Source of the DNA: Mesaphorura yosii
Taxonomy: Eukaryota; Arthropoda; Collembola; Poduromorpha; Tullbergiidae
Direction of reading: 5' to 3'
Length of the DNA stretch: 64,000 nt
Assembly (NCBI GenBank): GCA_009869945.1
Contig: WIXG01000127.1
Coordinates: 62,001-126,000 of the forward strand
Shown here: piece by piece, positions 22,901 to 37,900 of the stretch
Layout: every line of letters begins with the position of its first letter
Numbering within the stretch: position 1 is the stretch's first letter
Notes under the pieces: generated by a model
What the model was told of the DNA's origin: nothing
What the model saw: the letters and a program-made list of their open reading frames with translations, nothing else
Databases searched by the model: none
Translations under genes and position numbers: made by a program

Positions 22901-25900
22901 TTTTCCGCCGCTGTTTGTGCATTGTTCCTCGACCTCGACAAGATAAAGTGCATTTAGATTGTGAATGGGGAATGAACTTATAGAACGTACGTCTGCGTCA
23001 TGTTTTGCTTGCTGGAAATATACATTATTAATCAATTAAGTTGAAGCAAACTTCCTTTGTCGATTTGATTGAAAAATAAAGTTCACACCAACAAATCAAC
23101 TGCACGAATAAAACTCCTGATTTTTGCCAAAAGTTTAGGCGCGGCTAAATAATTGGAGCTTTTGTCATCTAGCTTAATTTGGCATCGCGCAATCATTTTT
23201 GCACTTAATCAACACACCAGGCACCATGTTATGGCGCGTGACGCAACAATTACAATTAGTAGCAGGTCCATTACACGACTTTTAATGATGGAGAGTGGAG
23301 CAAAACGCAAAATCTAAACTACGAAAATACATTTCACTTTTTTCCTTTCATATTCTAGACCAGAAAACATTTTTTGTGCATCTTGTTCTTGTTCAGGTTC
23401 TAATGTTGGTTTCTCATGGTCAACCCCTTTTTTCTTGCTGCTGCAATTAGAAGGTCTTTTGTACAATTGACAGAACAACGCAATAATGGTCTCCGAGTTG
23501 TACGGCTGCTGCAGGATGGAGTCGTCGACGCACGTAATTGTTTTTTGTTCAACGATTGTTCAACGACTGAGTCTGAAGTGCGACATCCTGAACGGAGGAC
23601 ACGGATTGGGCACACAGCAAGCAGTAACAACGCGTGAATATAATTAAATAGAATTCATCTCGTTTATTGCCATGTTTTACAGCTGCTGTTGATGTTCATG
23701 GTGATGACTTAATCAAAATTCAAAAGATCCGTAATTGTACTTAATAATACAAAATAGCGATGCATTCAACTACTTTGCATCTTCACAAAATTACAAGACA
23801 CCAAATCGCTGTGCGATTTTGCAACAGGTAATTACATGATGGTGTGCTTCAAGCGTGCTGCCAATTTCGCAATTTTCTAACAAGTGAGTGAATGGGGCAC
23901 TGGAGTAGAATGACATCATTTGTACTTTATAATTAATGTCTACGTGGACCTGGACGCGAAAGAGTGTCTTTTTCTTTCTTCAATGAGTATCCGATCACTC
24001 AATTTGTCATTGAAGCAATCAAATTAGCGCATTTCTGCGTGAACGCAGGTAGAGTAGGGCAGGTAGATAGAGAGTCCAAGAGTAGGTATGTGAGAGTAAG
24101 CAAAATGGCATTCACACAAAACATCAACACCAATAAATTAATTGTGTCGGGTGCAATTAAAATGCAAAAAATGCGACCTAATATTAATGCTTAGCAGGAC
24201 TGAAGATCATTATCTATGCAAATGAGATAGACTGGCTGCAGCGCAATGAGTCCAAGTCCATCCCCAGCTCGACAATGCATCGACGATGTGACTTACAGAT
24301 GAGAAAATCTCATCAAGAAGCATTGAACTAATGAACAAATGAATGCATGTCCAGTTCAAATTTAAACACTAGGTCAAAAACCGACAACTGGCTAGACGAG
24401 CATTCCTCTCCATTTGCACTAGTCGAATTTGCATTAAATTCATTCAAGTGATTCATTACAATTTTCGCATTTAAAAAATGCTGGCCAAACGTTTAGCTCT
24501 GGCTGATAGCAATTAAACGTTCGAGTTGCGTCAGCGTCATTCGTCCATCATCTAGATTCAATCAGCAAGTAAGCAGCACTTGAGAAAAATACGGTAGTCG
24601 TGTCACTGGTTTGAAGTCTCCGCAGTCTGCAGTCAGTCGCATCGTAAATCGTAACCTGCAAGTTAGTTGTTTATGAGTTGACTAAAACAGGTTAGGTCAT
24701 CCTGTCTCAAACACAGATACCGGACACATGTAGTATGCATGAACATTATGAGATAATTGATAATATATCATTAATCTCGGTAAGGTCTTCTGGTGCTCTG
24801 CTCTGCTTTATAATCCTGAGCAGATACTTTTACTTTTCAAGATAGCCAACTCATCATCATCTCAGAAAATTCCATTAAAAAGCTTTCCGCTAAAATTTCC
24901 ACTCAAGAAGGAATCGAAATGAGCAGCTGTCAGTTTGTCTTGGTCAACAGTTTGATTAACCAAGTTGTGAGGCCAATGATCATCTTCATGCAGTTTTTGA
25001 AGCTCTCGAATTCTCAGGTGCGTTTTAGAATGCTAAACCCCTGGTTGCGAAATACTTCATTAACGTGTTGGCAGGTGTTTTACAGGTGCGCAATTCTTGC
25101 AATTTTGCCAAGAGTGTGAAACTCTTCGGTACCGTAAAAACCATCCGTGCGATGCAAGAAGAACTCTTGACCGATTCAACTTGTTTGACAACCTCATCTT
25201 GATTTGAATTTCCTCATTGATTGAATTCATGCCTGCGTGCTCCACGGAATTCAAGAAGCGCACACACAGCAGAGTGGGTAGACACAAGGAGGAAAAGTTA
25301 ATTGTAATTCCATTCAATGTCTCTGTCAAAATATTTATTCTGATGTGAATCGTACACGAAACGACCTCGCATGTGGGCCAATCCGGCTGCATGATTCGTA
25401 AAATGCCAATTTCTGCCTTATGTGAACTGAAAGTTGAATCCTTTTGCTCAGAGCGTCTGCAATTCATCATTCATGAGCGACAGATTGATACTACGTAATC
25501 CACTACTATCGTCAACGCTAACATATAAAGCCAAATTAATTCCAACGCTGCGTTACTTCCGCCTACGTCGTGACGTCCACCACAGACACAAACACGCTTG
25601 CTTAATCTCGAGTCAGATGTCAACCCACGAATACGGCTTAAGAACGGACGCACTACGGCCACGGTGTTTAAGTCTTGTCACAACTACGGCGCTTCCATGA
25701 TCAACGTTGAGATTTTAATTTTGCATTAAATAAATGATGTTTCATTCATCCGTCCATTCAGATATTCATTTGTGCTTATGTTAACTATTATTCATGCGAT
25801 CCAGCAAGCAATAAACCAAAATAATCGTCGTTTGAACGAAAACAGGGACACGTAAAATTCTCATCGACCATAAAAATAAGTGAAGTAATGATAAAAAGTG

Positions 25901-28900
25901 AGAACGTTGACGAAACATTAATTGATCCTGCATTTACATGGAATGAATCAATGCTTGGACGTCAGAATAAATGCGTGCAACGGATAACCCACGCAGTTAT
26001 GTCCCACATATCATTCTTGATCTGCGCTCACGAAATTTGTCTCCATATTCACAAATTACGCACTAATTCGTCGCATCGAATAACAAGCTGTGTAGGAAGA
26101 CATCGACACACTAATAAATACGAGCCAGACATAAGCACAAAGTTGACACACGTTCCTGTCAAATTAATGCATGCATTTTGAATTCATCCGTCCTTTCTTT
26201 TAATTTCATTCTGACTTTAATTCCTGCTTCCTTATTCCTTCTTTCCTAACTTCTGAATTCTGCAATTGTTGTTTTATGCACATTTTCTATTAACCAATGA
26301 CTTATTAGGTCAATTTTTCTTATAATTCATCGAGCATGCGTGTGCGATGCGTACAGGAAAGGCAGCATTTCGCAATTTGCAATCCGTCTGCGTCTGTCAG
26401 TTGGGCGTCCTGCCGGTCAATACGATTGAAGAATGCAAAGCAAAACTCGCTTTGACTTTATCGGCAAATTGTGGACCGCATTGCAGACGCAACACAACAC
26501 AATTTATGGGAATCATAAGTTAAAATGCAGTTAACGGACCGTTATTTTATAACCACCTTTTCGTAAGCTATAAACTTGTCTGTGTCTGGCTGCCACTGCC
26601 ATTATCATAACTTGTAACCCTTTACATTGTTATCCATTCTACTCATCTCGTCGGCATTTTCAAATATGATGGTTGGATTCTCCGTCGACTTGTGCTTGGG
26701 CTTTGTGCGTAGCAGAGGTTAAATGTTACGATTTAATGTACGCTACGTTTTTCGGGCGTCATATACTTTTACTTTGACCTGACGTTGTTTATCGGCCGAG
26801 TTGACGTTCCATGGCCATAGTTGACGCAAAGTATTCTCTATGAATTATGAAGAATGGCTTGCTTACAGCAAAGTAAGTTGTGATCGCACTGTGCCGAGCT
26901 ACATCTCATCATTAAACTCAAGCGGTTTCTTTAATTTCATTCATCCATCCGATCGAAATGGTTACGGATACGGAATTATTCAATGAAACATATGAAGGCA
27001 CGCCGAAACGCATGCAGAAAGCGTTTTCGCAACTTGTCCAATACGATATCTATGCGCAAATTGCAAACGTACACCAAACACATTGTGTTACAGCACAGCA
27101 CAACAGCGTGCAAGAATGAAACAATTTATTTCAGTCGGTCTTCAGCCAAGCGTACGGCGACGCCGATGCTGTGTAGCCTGTAGTGCAATGATGATTTTCT
27201 TTGGTCTCATGACACAAATTCAAAAGAACTCAATGAAATGAGACTTCCATTGTTAGCTTGACACAGATTCAGATTCTTTTCTATCATCGCTTAAAGTTAA
27301 ACTCTCGTCTCACACAATTTCATCCTGCTGCACTGCAACAATGTCCTCTTACAAGATTTACAATGTGTACAGCACAACGACCAGCAGATGTGAAATGCTA
27401 CGCTGTTATAAAATCCATCACTCAGTCCGTCTGAGTTATCAAATCCTGTGTTATATATTTGAGGAATGTAGCTTCTTGTAATCCATACCGCAAAGTAAAG
27501 AAAAGACTCGTGGTGAGAAGGGATTTGAGCCTGCAGATTGCAGATTTTCTGTTCGCAACGCATTTTTTGCACACTACTGTTTGTTGTGTTTTTTACTACA
27601 ATTTTCTTAGTAAATCTCTTGTAACGTTCCCGAGAAAACTAATACACACTCATGCGTCTAGCGTACATGGGTTTAAAAGTTTTTTCGACCCATTAACAAG
27701 GAGTAAGCTTACCAAATATAAAGAAAAAACATTGAATGAGATTACAACATCGCGCTTCTTTTACATTCAGTCATCAAGAGGTCCTTAACGTTTACGCAAA
27801 TTTTAGGCATGACAAAGCAGAGCAGCGAACTTTAACTGCGTATCAGTGAAGTTGACGTCTTGTTAGATTTTTGTTCTAATTTGTTATTCAAGGTTGGACT
27901 CCAGGAATGAAGCAATGAGCATTAAGAGCATCATAAATTTCACAAACGTACCGCATATCATTTGCTTTGCTTTTGCATTTTAATCATCATCATTCCGAAG
28001 GATTAAGTCTGTACGACGTAATCTCGACCTCAACATATCCTTCCCATGAATGCGCTTGGAATGATTGTCATCATTAAGAGAATGGCTGGAAGGTAGGCAC
28101 AGTCCTGTCGTCGTTGCTGTACACTTTTTCACCTACGTAGAGGTGAATGGTGAACAAAGAGCAGTTCATATGCAAAGTGCGATTTCTGCACGCAGCATCA
28201 GCATATGTTTTTCGTTTTTCTGTCAGTTTGCCATTTTATGCCACAATTGCATTGTAGTAAATAGAGGAGCTAGCGAGCGGACACGATGTGCAGCTTGAGA
28301 ATCTAAAACCTGTGTACTTGTACTTTAAAGCATTTCTGCTCAATTAACGACGGATAAAGAGGAGAAGAGCAGAAGCACGTAATGTGCTCATCATACAACT
28401 GGAAACCTGTAGGGTTCTAATAAGCTATCAGAACTATAACTATTCCATAAACCATTTTTTACACTGCCTTTGCATTTGCGCTGCACTGCACTGCGCACGG
28501 CACTCGGATGACATTCACATGATTTTCAAATCATCTTCATTTAACCTTTGCCTTGCGATACCTTTACCAGGCTTCTTTCCAAGTGCACGAGCACCAATCA
28601 GTAAATGCATTAGCGTCAGTCTGCGCATCAGCTTTGGTTTGGTGCAACGTGCAACACGTGCTAACCCTTTTTCAGCGTTACGTGGGAATGGAATGCACAT
28701 GCAACAGATTGCAATGGATCTTCTTTTGGCCACCAATTTCTTACTGCTGCCTATTACCTTGGTCTTATTTACTTATTCCTGTGACCTGAAACGCATTCGC
28801 AATTTCTAGACAGCACATTCCTTCAATAGTACTCGAACGCGAAGATTCTCACTCGAGCCACAAACGAAGCAGTTTTCTCTTTAATGCAACTAATTATCAT

Positions 28901-31900
28901 GGTTCCATTTGAGCTCCTGTCAAAGGCACGCAAGACGCAACGAACTACTCAACCGATTGTTTTACTTTTCAATTGAATGCTCAAAGTGAAGTTCCGTGCT
29001 TGCAAATGCATTGCGGCTCATTACTGCTCATCGCTTGGCACTTGCCGAGCCAGGCCAATGAAATGCGAAGGCCTTGTCTAATTCTACCTGAATAAATCAA
29101 AACCCGCACACTCACAGGCAACATTGTCATGGGTCAATAGACTCAAGAAAACTCGCTTAATGTAATAATCGCTCAAGCTGTGAGAAGTAAATGAAACAAT
29201 GTATGTGTGCGAGCAGAGCAGCAGATAAAATGATATTATTTACATATTATATTACCCTTAATTCGCCAAAATTGATGTTATAATGCAAGTGTATGCACAT
29301 CGGAATAAATACTGATACTTTTGACAAGAGTGATGCTCGCTTTCGTCTGTCTAACAGTATTTAGAAGTACACGCGCATTTCGGTCTTGTCTTAAGTTTCA
29401 GGTCATCCTCTCCTTTTTGTACTTTATTGCAATGCACTGACATTTTCATGTATTTAGCATTCCCCTTTCATGCTTCTCCGCCTAATTCACCGAAGCCATA
29501 AAATTCTGTGATGGAAGCCAAATGTAAACGAATGAATGAATCAATCTTCCGTCTGAACAATGACAATTTCAGGGTTTTCGTTCGCCGATATTGCCTCAAC
29601 ACTCAACTCTAAGGTCGACGCTAACAGCTAATAGCAGTGGTTAATGAAATGCCCATGTCCTTTACTTTGTGTGCAGACAATCCTTAACATTTGCAGTGAC
29701 CGCTGCTGAAATCTTTCTCTCGTACACAAAGACTCGTAGGAAGGACAGACAAGGAGAGATCCTCAATTCTGTGACGACTGCATTTGCTTTTGCGTCTGCA
29801 TCCGCTTCGACTTGAACAAAACAAATTCAACCGTCCACAACTTTGTGCTTTTGAATTATATCATGGCAATAAAGTCTGCTGACGCTGACGGTTGGCCATT
29901 GCTGTGATATTATTACAGTGAGTAACCTCTAATTTAAATGCTTCAACAATGTATGCACACTCGCACGAAGTGCACAGTACCCAACTCTTTTTTCCTAGAA
30001 GCTGCATGCGTCGTGCTGCTATTAGTGAGGGCTGCGAGTGAAACAACCTTTCAACAACTGAATTGCAAAGTAAAAGGTTGTCGTTTGAAGGACACTAAAA
30101 ATAATTGCCGCACATGCTCGAAGCCTGAACGTAAGGATCTGCTGTCTTCTGCACTGCTGCTGTGTTCAAGATTGAAATTCAATAAAAGTAAAATTCTTTT
30201 GTTCTTATTATTCAGACGAAAGAACCTTCAATTGATTTATATGAAGCATTAGCAGTTAGCATCTGGTAACTTTTACAAAGCTTACAATTCTACAGCAAAT
30301 GAGAACTCAAGCACGCCAAGAGTTTCTGCGCAATTCCAGGACACGAAGAGATAATACAAGAATTAGTTTTAGTCTCACTCGCTTAAGCGGCCATGCAGAG
30401 TGTGCAGATAATAAATGCTTTTTATGATGACGAGCGTAAAGCCGGAGCTCGCAATGATGTTGCAAGAAAGCCTACACCATGCGAATAATTAAATTCGGAG
30501 AACCACTTAATGCTAATATTAAGTTATGCCTGCTGCTGATGATCCGCATGTTGTGTGATTGATAGCCCTTGCCATGCACGCAGAATTTACCTCAGCTGCA
30601 TACCAACTAATTTTGACTTTGTTCAACAGCAGCAAGGCAAAGCAGTCACGATGATGACATGCTTTTGGCTTTTCAAGCGAAATTCGCAATGTTAAAAAAT
30701 ACAAACTGCGCAGCGAAAAGCCTATATGATCACGACGATGGCAATGTAACTTGTTTTTGTGGGTTATGTAAATTTTGAACGCTATCAAAGGCAAGCCAGC
30801 AAGTGTGCGCTATACAGACAGGGATTCTGCGAGGTAGAATCTTGGCAAATAGTTTCATTAAAATAATAAGTGGTAGCCTTATATGAGTACGGCGCTGCGA
30901 GAATGTAATCGAATGTAAAAGGTGTAGGAAATTCCTCGAGACTAGTCGAGAACACTGTGTGAAGGTAGCAACTGCGGTAAAAGGGCAAATAGGGGACGCT
31001 TAAGGTAAAGCCTCGATATTGGGATCATGATTACTGCCAGCAGCAGTGCACAGCAGCTGCAGATGAGATGAAGCAGGAGCAAGTTATTGCAATTTGTTAA
31101 TTGCAGTTGGGTAGTAGGAGGAGGTGTACAGAGAAAGAGAGTGTGTGATGGGGCAGGCCAAACGCTGCCGTTGGACTTGCGACTCTGGCTCCCAACAAAT
31201 CAATCAGTCGATGTGACTGATTGACGTAGTTGGTTGTAGTGCTCAATGCTTGCTTGGAGCAGAGCGCTACAGAGCACTGGTCTTTGGTCGACCATCCAGC
31301 AGGGCAATCCAACAGAGTCCAAGCCCAGAGCGTCCAACGGGGCATTCTGCTCCTGATGGAGCAGAGACGGCCAGAGGCAATTGGGAACGAGAGAATTAGA
31401 AATTCAGTTTCCAACCGCATGGCGAAGACTGAAGGATTTTTCAGCTCCTTATATACCAACTTTTGCGTTCGAAAAACAAGAAGTTCACCCACTTTGGCCC
31501 TGTCGAAGTGATTATGGTGAATTTTTCCTCTGATAGCCAAGCTGGTTGCTGGGTAGACTTTAGACCGTGCGCTTCAGCTTCGGGCAAGCGAGTGGTGGTA
31601 GGGGTGTGATAATTATAAGAACCCCTCACACGACGAATGCTAATACTTGCTATACCATTTACCAGTTTCGCGCACGTATTTGGGTAGCAGGACTGGTTGG
31701 GAGCTTCACACTCACGTCTGAGTACCATTTAACTAACCGACCAAGCAGATAAGCGTTGGCAAACACTTTGTATGCAGACAACTTATTGTAAATGGAAATT
31801 TACGACGCATAAAACATAATGCGGTTGACATGTACGAAAGAGCTAGGCCGTAATTATCCTGCTGCAAATGCGGTATGCGTGCACGGGCCGAGAGAAATGA

Positions 31901-34900
31901 GAGGAACGGATCGTGCTTTGCAAATACAATGTATTCGTTAACATTTCGCGAAAATTGCGATGCAGTGCTATATTAAATCTTCTCAAACATCTCGCAGGTA
32001 CTTTGAGAAGCCAGGCATGACCTGAGAACATGAACACACACATCGCTGGCTTATCGTCATTCATACATTCGTAATGGGAATTAAACCGGTAGCAGCGCAG
32101 CTGGTATAATGGCATTAGCCATTACATTGCATTGCATTAGTGGTTATGCCGTCGTTGATGCTGTGGTGCAATTGGCAACTAAATCCTTATCTTTCTCCAT
32201 ACCCTGGCGCCTGTGAAACCACACTGCAGAGCAGCACAGCAGCTGGATAAGCTGCACTGCGCAGGACTCGGAATAATTGAGCATTATCATTTATCATCCT
32301 TTCGTTTGAATTCAAAAAATGCTTCGGTAAACCACAATTCCTGGATGACCATTCTATCAACCTTTCGGAAGTGGCCTTGTCTTGGAGTTTACAAGCTCCA
32401 TGAAATTGCAAATGCCATTATTCATGCCGCTTGTGGTGTATGGCTTCAGTTACGGCAAGCAATATCCCTGTTCAAGGCGGATATCCCTGTTTGGTTGTTT
32501 TCTATTATGACAAGTTTGGCTGCTCCAACTTCCTTTCATTCTGAAGCACACAATGCAATGAGTGAAAACTACCTTATTAACCTGCTTTGCTTGTTTGATG
32601 CGTTTGTGCCTCGTGTTCATCATTGCTTTCATAATTATCAATTGTCTCCTATTCTGTACTGTACATTCTGCACTGCACGTATTCTATTCATTCATTAAGG
32701 ATCGTGACGATGACGCTTCTGCTTCGACAAATAACAAGAACGATAGCGAAGTGCGCATGAAGTACGATGCTTGCGTCATGAGCGAGCAGGGAATGGAAGT
32801 TCAATTAAAACACTTGACCAAAACAAGCGTACAACATTACATTACTACATTAATTAAGTCGCCAAATTAATTGGATCAACTGGACTGGATGTCCGTAAGT
32901 GTAGAGCGTGGAGCTTCTATCATTTTTGCGAATTGCAGTGATGTCATGAGCATGAGGCATTCTGCAACAACATTAAGGAGGAAATCGAGCCAACAGCCAT
33001 GCCATGCCAAGTCAAGTCAACAAGGCTATTGAAGAGATAGCAAAGTGTAAAAGCGTAAAAGAGCAAAGAGTGGGTATTCCTCAACATTACGGCGGCTGCA
33101 AACTGTAATGAAACGAAACGCGAAAAGACTCCCACACACGATGAAGTAAGTTTGTACACGCGATACGAGGAATCTCTCTTCCGCCAGTAAATGGAGCCAA
33201 GCCTTGTCTTGTTTCTGCATCTTGTATCTTCTCGCAAATCACTAGATTCTAGAGCCAGCTTTCTTTTCCAATCCAGACAATAAGAGTGGGACGAATTCCA
33301 ACATAAGTAGCAATGGACGTAATGAATCTCAGATTCAATGTTACTTTTATATATAAATAAATTGCATCTTAACGTGATAGCCATAGAGGATGAAGATGAA
33401 ACTTCAAGGATGCGGGTAGTGAGTCTGTGACCAACACGAAATGCGTGTTAGTCTGTTAGTGAGGCTACAGTCTACGTGACTCAGTTCACATGAATTCTGC
33501 GAACTAGAATAGTAAGAATAGAGTCAGAAATGAATGTGATCTCGCTCGAGGTTTCAGTTGTTTCAGTTTCGCCGACTAATAGCTTTCATTCATGAGCGTT
33601 GCACCGCACAGCGTTTGCTATTTGCTGCACAGATTTCGAAAAGAGTTGTGAATTGCGAAGTCGTGAGTCTCGATGGCAGATTTTGTTTTGTTCAAGTCTG
33701 ATGCGGATTTGATTGCGAAATATTTAAGCCATCGACTGTTCATGTTGCATCAAACAGATTGATCACTACATTGCATTGTGCTAACACGACGGGAGAATCC
33801 AGAGTCGCAATATCGTTATTCGAAGTCGGGGGATTTCGCTTCCACTTTTTGTGCATTGCCTGCTAACATCTGACTCGTAATGTACTTGTTTCAGTCATGC
33901 GATTCTCATCGTTTTATCGCCGACAGTGACCGGCGTGCTTGAAAATACGCGAAAAGCGAAATGCGCATCAGGAAAAAGCGCAAAAGTCAAGTACAATAAT
34001 TTTTCCCAGGAAGGTTAACCTCATAGTAAATGCTGCTGCTCCTCCTGTGCAAAGTACAATGGAATGATTAGATTATAGTTTATGCATTGCGTTGCAATCA
34101 CGTACTAATAAAAAGATTAAAGCCTGGCCGTTTAGTAGCCAGCACACACACGCCTACAATTGGAGAGGAGCAGAAGCATAACACGTCAGTTAGTCAGCGG
34201 TCAGTCAAACATCTGCGCGAGTGCACGGAATCCGCATTAGCACGACGTTAAGCAGGCATAGGATGAGTACATAGGATGAAATGTGTTTATTTTATAGCCC
34301 CACTAACTTTCACTGACATGCACGAAGTCTCAATTTTTGAACTCGAGTTAACCCAAAACGGACAAGTTGTAGCAAGTGTCCTGCACGATCGAGCGAACGA
34401 ACGATAGGAGGATTACAAAGTTTTCGACAGCACACAAATGCAGTTAAAGTACAAGGACTTGTGTAACAAGTTTTTCTCTCTTTGCTCGTGCATTAATACA
34501 ATGAGCAAATGAAGGGTCACACGAAATTCATTTTATTTCGTGGATTTACATCCCAAAATTTTCTGTCTGAAATTAACAAGTAGCGTGACTCTTTTATTTT
34601 GAAAATTTGACGAATACGAATTGCATGCGCTGCATTTCTACAATCGTTTCGACACACTGCAATGCATGTCCTCAATACTGCTGCTGTTCTTTGTCCACTG
34701 TCCTCTGACAAGCGACGGCGACGATGACGACAACTCAAGCAAAGCACTTGACGAAAATAAAGCAAGACAGTGCGATACGAATCCACAATCCACCAGACGA
34801 AGCACAAGAGATTATATAAAGTGAGAAAACCTTGAGGGCGACAAACAACTTTTATATTTCGAAAATAAATAAGAAGGTTGAACGGACAGACACCACGAAA

Positions 34901-37900
34901 TACGATGCAGCGCAACAATGTAATGCAAGTGTTTAGTGCTGCAACCACTTTTCTGAATTTTGGTAGTTTATTTGTGGACTTGCCTTCGCTGTGTATTTTC
35001 CGCAATGTTGCCCCCAAAATAATCTCGTACCGTATGCATTCTACATCCACAACACGTTTCCTGTCCTCGCCACACATGTGGACATTTTGCAACATGCACA
35101 GCAGATTTTACAAAGCTTTACTTCTAAACTCAGGGCACGGTGACTGCTTACGTGTGATGGCATGAATATCTCAGCTCCGCTTTTAATTTTAATGATCCAA
35201 ACTAAGGCGGCAGCAGCGCCTTTGTGCGGGGAATGCAAAAGTGCAATAATAATTAACACCAGATGACCGTGTTTTACAACAATCGCCTTATCGGTGCGCT
35301 GGCCATTTGCATATTGATAACAAAAGAAATGCAATGCCGACATTGTCCGAAAGCGATTGCCAATACTCGATGTTGGAGCGACAATCGAGACTAAAATGCA
35401 TTCTGCACTTTATTCATGTACGCAGCGAATCAACCTTGTCTATTGCCTTGGACTGGATCGACCTTTCATTGCAATACAGTCTCACCTCACCACGTCATGA
35501 ATTCGTGAACATGAATTCTATTATTGTCTTCTGATTTCAAATTGTTAGGCTTCCAAAATTAAACACTGCAGGCAGAGACGACGAGAATGCTGCAGCAGTA
35601 GCCTCCATGAATGAATAATGCATGATGTCTATTGTATTGTTCTTACGTATTTTGCAAGCCTTTACGTAAGATTCAATTAAATGGCTGCCTTTCTCAATGT
35701 TTAAATTTAGGAAGGCAGGTGAATGAAAATTTTGCACATAATCGCATTAGCACGGATTTGCCGTACTTCTTTTTATTGTTTATGTTCTCTTGCAATAAAA
35801 ATGCGCGTTTGGTTTTCAAGACCTGGTTCAACTCGTGCGAGTGTTCAAGTCGCTGATATGATTTTTGGTGCCACGCTTTTTTCTAACGAGACCCAGTTCG
35901 AATTTGAACTCGCGTTCACGTTTGTCCAATCTGAACACGAGCTCGCTTGATCGCCGCAGATTGTCTCGCACGTATTGCCAATGCCTGTGGTAAAATCACA
36001 GAGGCAGCGCAGAGCCAAATTTAGATTACGGTGATGTGCATGTGCTAAGAAAAAATACGACGTTCATGTTACAGCTACAAAGTAACAAGACAGATCTGTA
36101 ATGACAATCGCAATAATACGCTATAAAGATAATGATAATATTTCATGCTATTATTACCATTTACCATTGTTAACTCGTTCAGAGGTTCGTTATTATCCCT
36201 TTTAAAACATGTCTTATCTTTAAAGTCGTATTTCACATATTCGTGTTCGCATCCGTACGTGCATCTGGCACGGTACTCACAGATTTTCGCATAAAATGGC
36301 CAACGGTTGGCTACACATTTAGACTCTCAGACGGTCCGTCCTGCAGACATTTATTGCAGTATTATATAACATTACATTGTCATAAGACAGACACTAATAT
36401 GGATATTGTGTTTTATAGGGCGTAATAATGATACTGCAGTTTTGCATTTGGTAATGCAGCTGAGGCTTAAAATACCATGCAGTGCAATTGGGTAAATAAA
36501 TGCGCTCTCTGAGCCTGAAGTCTGCGTATGAGCATACAAAGTTGCAAGAAAATTAAGCACACAATGCTTGCAAGAATTGTGCTGTACTAAAATAAGAATA
36601 ATAATGCTCTTTTGTAGTATAAATCTTAACTTCCTGTTCCTACTTCAGCATCAAAAGATTGCATGCATTAAAATTCAAAGTCTTAGGTTGGCTCACGTCT
36701 TACTGTAACAAGATTAGACACAAGGCTAAATTGAACAACTATGTACAACAATTAAATAGAATAGATACAGCATTCGAGCGAATCGAAGGTAATGGACCAA
36801 CTCCCCAGGAAAGTAATAAACTTAATACGCGAATGGCTTAATTTATGTGTCTTGCATAAATTCAGCAACATCTTACAACTTACGTCAAGAGTAGCAAATA
36901 ACAATAGGAATGAGAATGTGATGAGCATCAGCCGATCTCTGTGCCTTGTTTCTCAGTTCTAAATTCTTTGCCTTTGTTGTTGCTGTTGCTGGCTCAAACC
37001 CAGCGAAGGTCATCAATTATTGGGACGGGTGCAGACTCTGCTGAAGACACGCATTGTTAGCGTGTCTCGCTCGTGTTGCTTGGAACATGAATTGTACAGT
37101 TACGATATATGGAATTATTTTTAAATTACTATAAACAGAGTTGATGTTACTGTCAAGAGATAAGAATTTGTACACAATTGAGGATTGATTGATTGATTGT
37201 CAAGCTATCGTACGATGGCCGACCGTCAGTAATTTAACTTCGCGAATAAGGCGAAGGGAAAAATTATAGCATAAATGACTGGGCTAGATTTATGTTGGTT
37301 TACAATTGGCGAAAAAGGAACAACAAAGATTTTTTGAGTCAGGTTAAGAAACCGTGAATTTAATGGGATTTGTATTGCGGCCTTCCGGCAAGGCTATGAA
37401 CTATTTGCATGTCGGCTCTCCAGAGGTTTAGTAGTTGAATAAACCAGTAATACCCATGAACCGTGAGTAAATGTAATGGTACATGCTAAACGAAAAGGCT
37501 AAACACTTTCCACCCGCACAAAAATGAAACACAATTTTATGCGACATAAAATGCTTCTAAGAAATTTAACATAACTCCGTTCGTACCACATAGCAGCAAG
37601 TTCGAAGACACTTGCCGCCTGTGTGAATTCGTGCCTTGCCGTGGTTTCATTAACAAATTGTGCCAATTACACGAGTGACGATTCTTCCGCACGAACTCTG
37701 AATTAATTCAAAGCAGACACACAACAAACTTTCCTATTACATTGAAACGAGGTGACGAATTGTACGAAATCTTTTTGTTTGTCTTCATTACTACGGAAGT
37801 GTTGTCGAAAGCTTACAACTAAATTTTCCAGGAAATTGAATCGTGTCCATGAAAAATGAAAGTTGATTTTCATTTCTTCCTGATGCAAACTTCGACACTT

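Noticed and set aside
32461-32495. Short direct repeat ATATCCCTGTT, with a similar word near 44451
   Set aside because: Too short and isolated to indicate a mobile element or an array.
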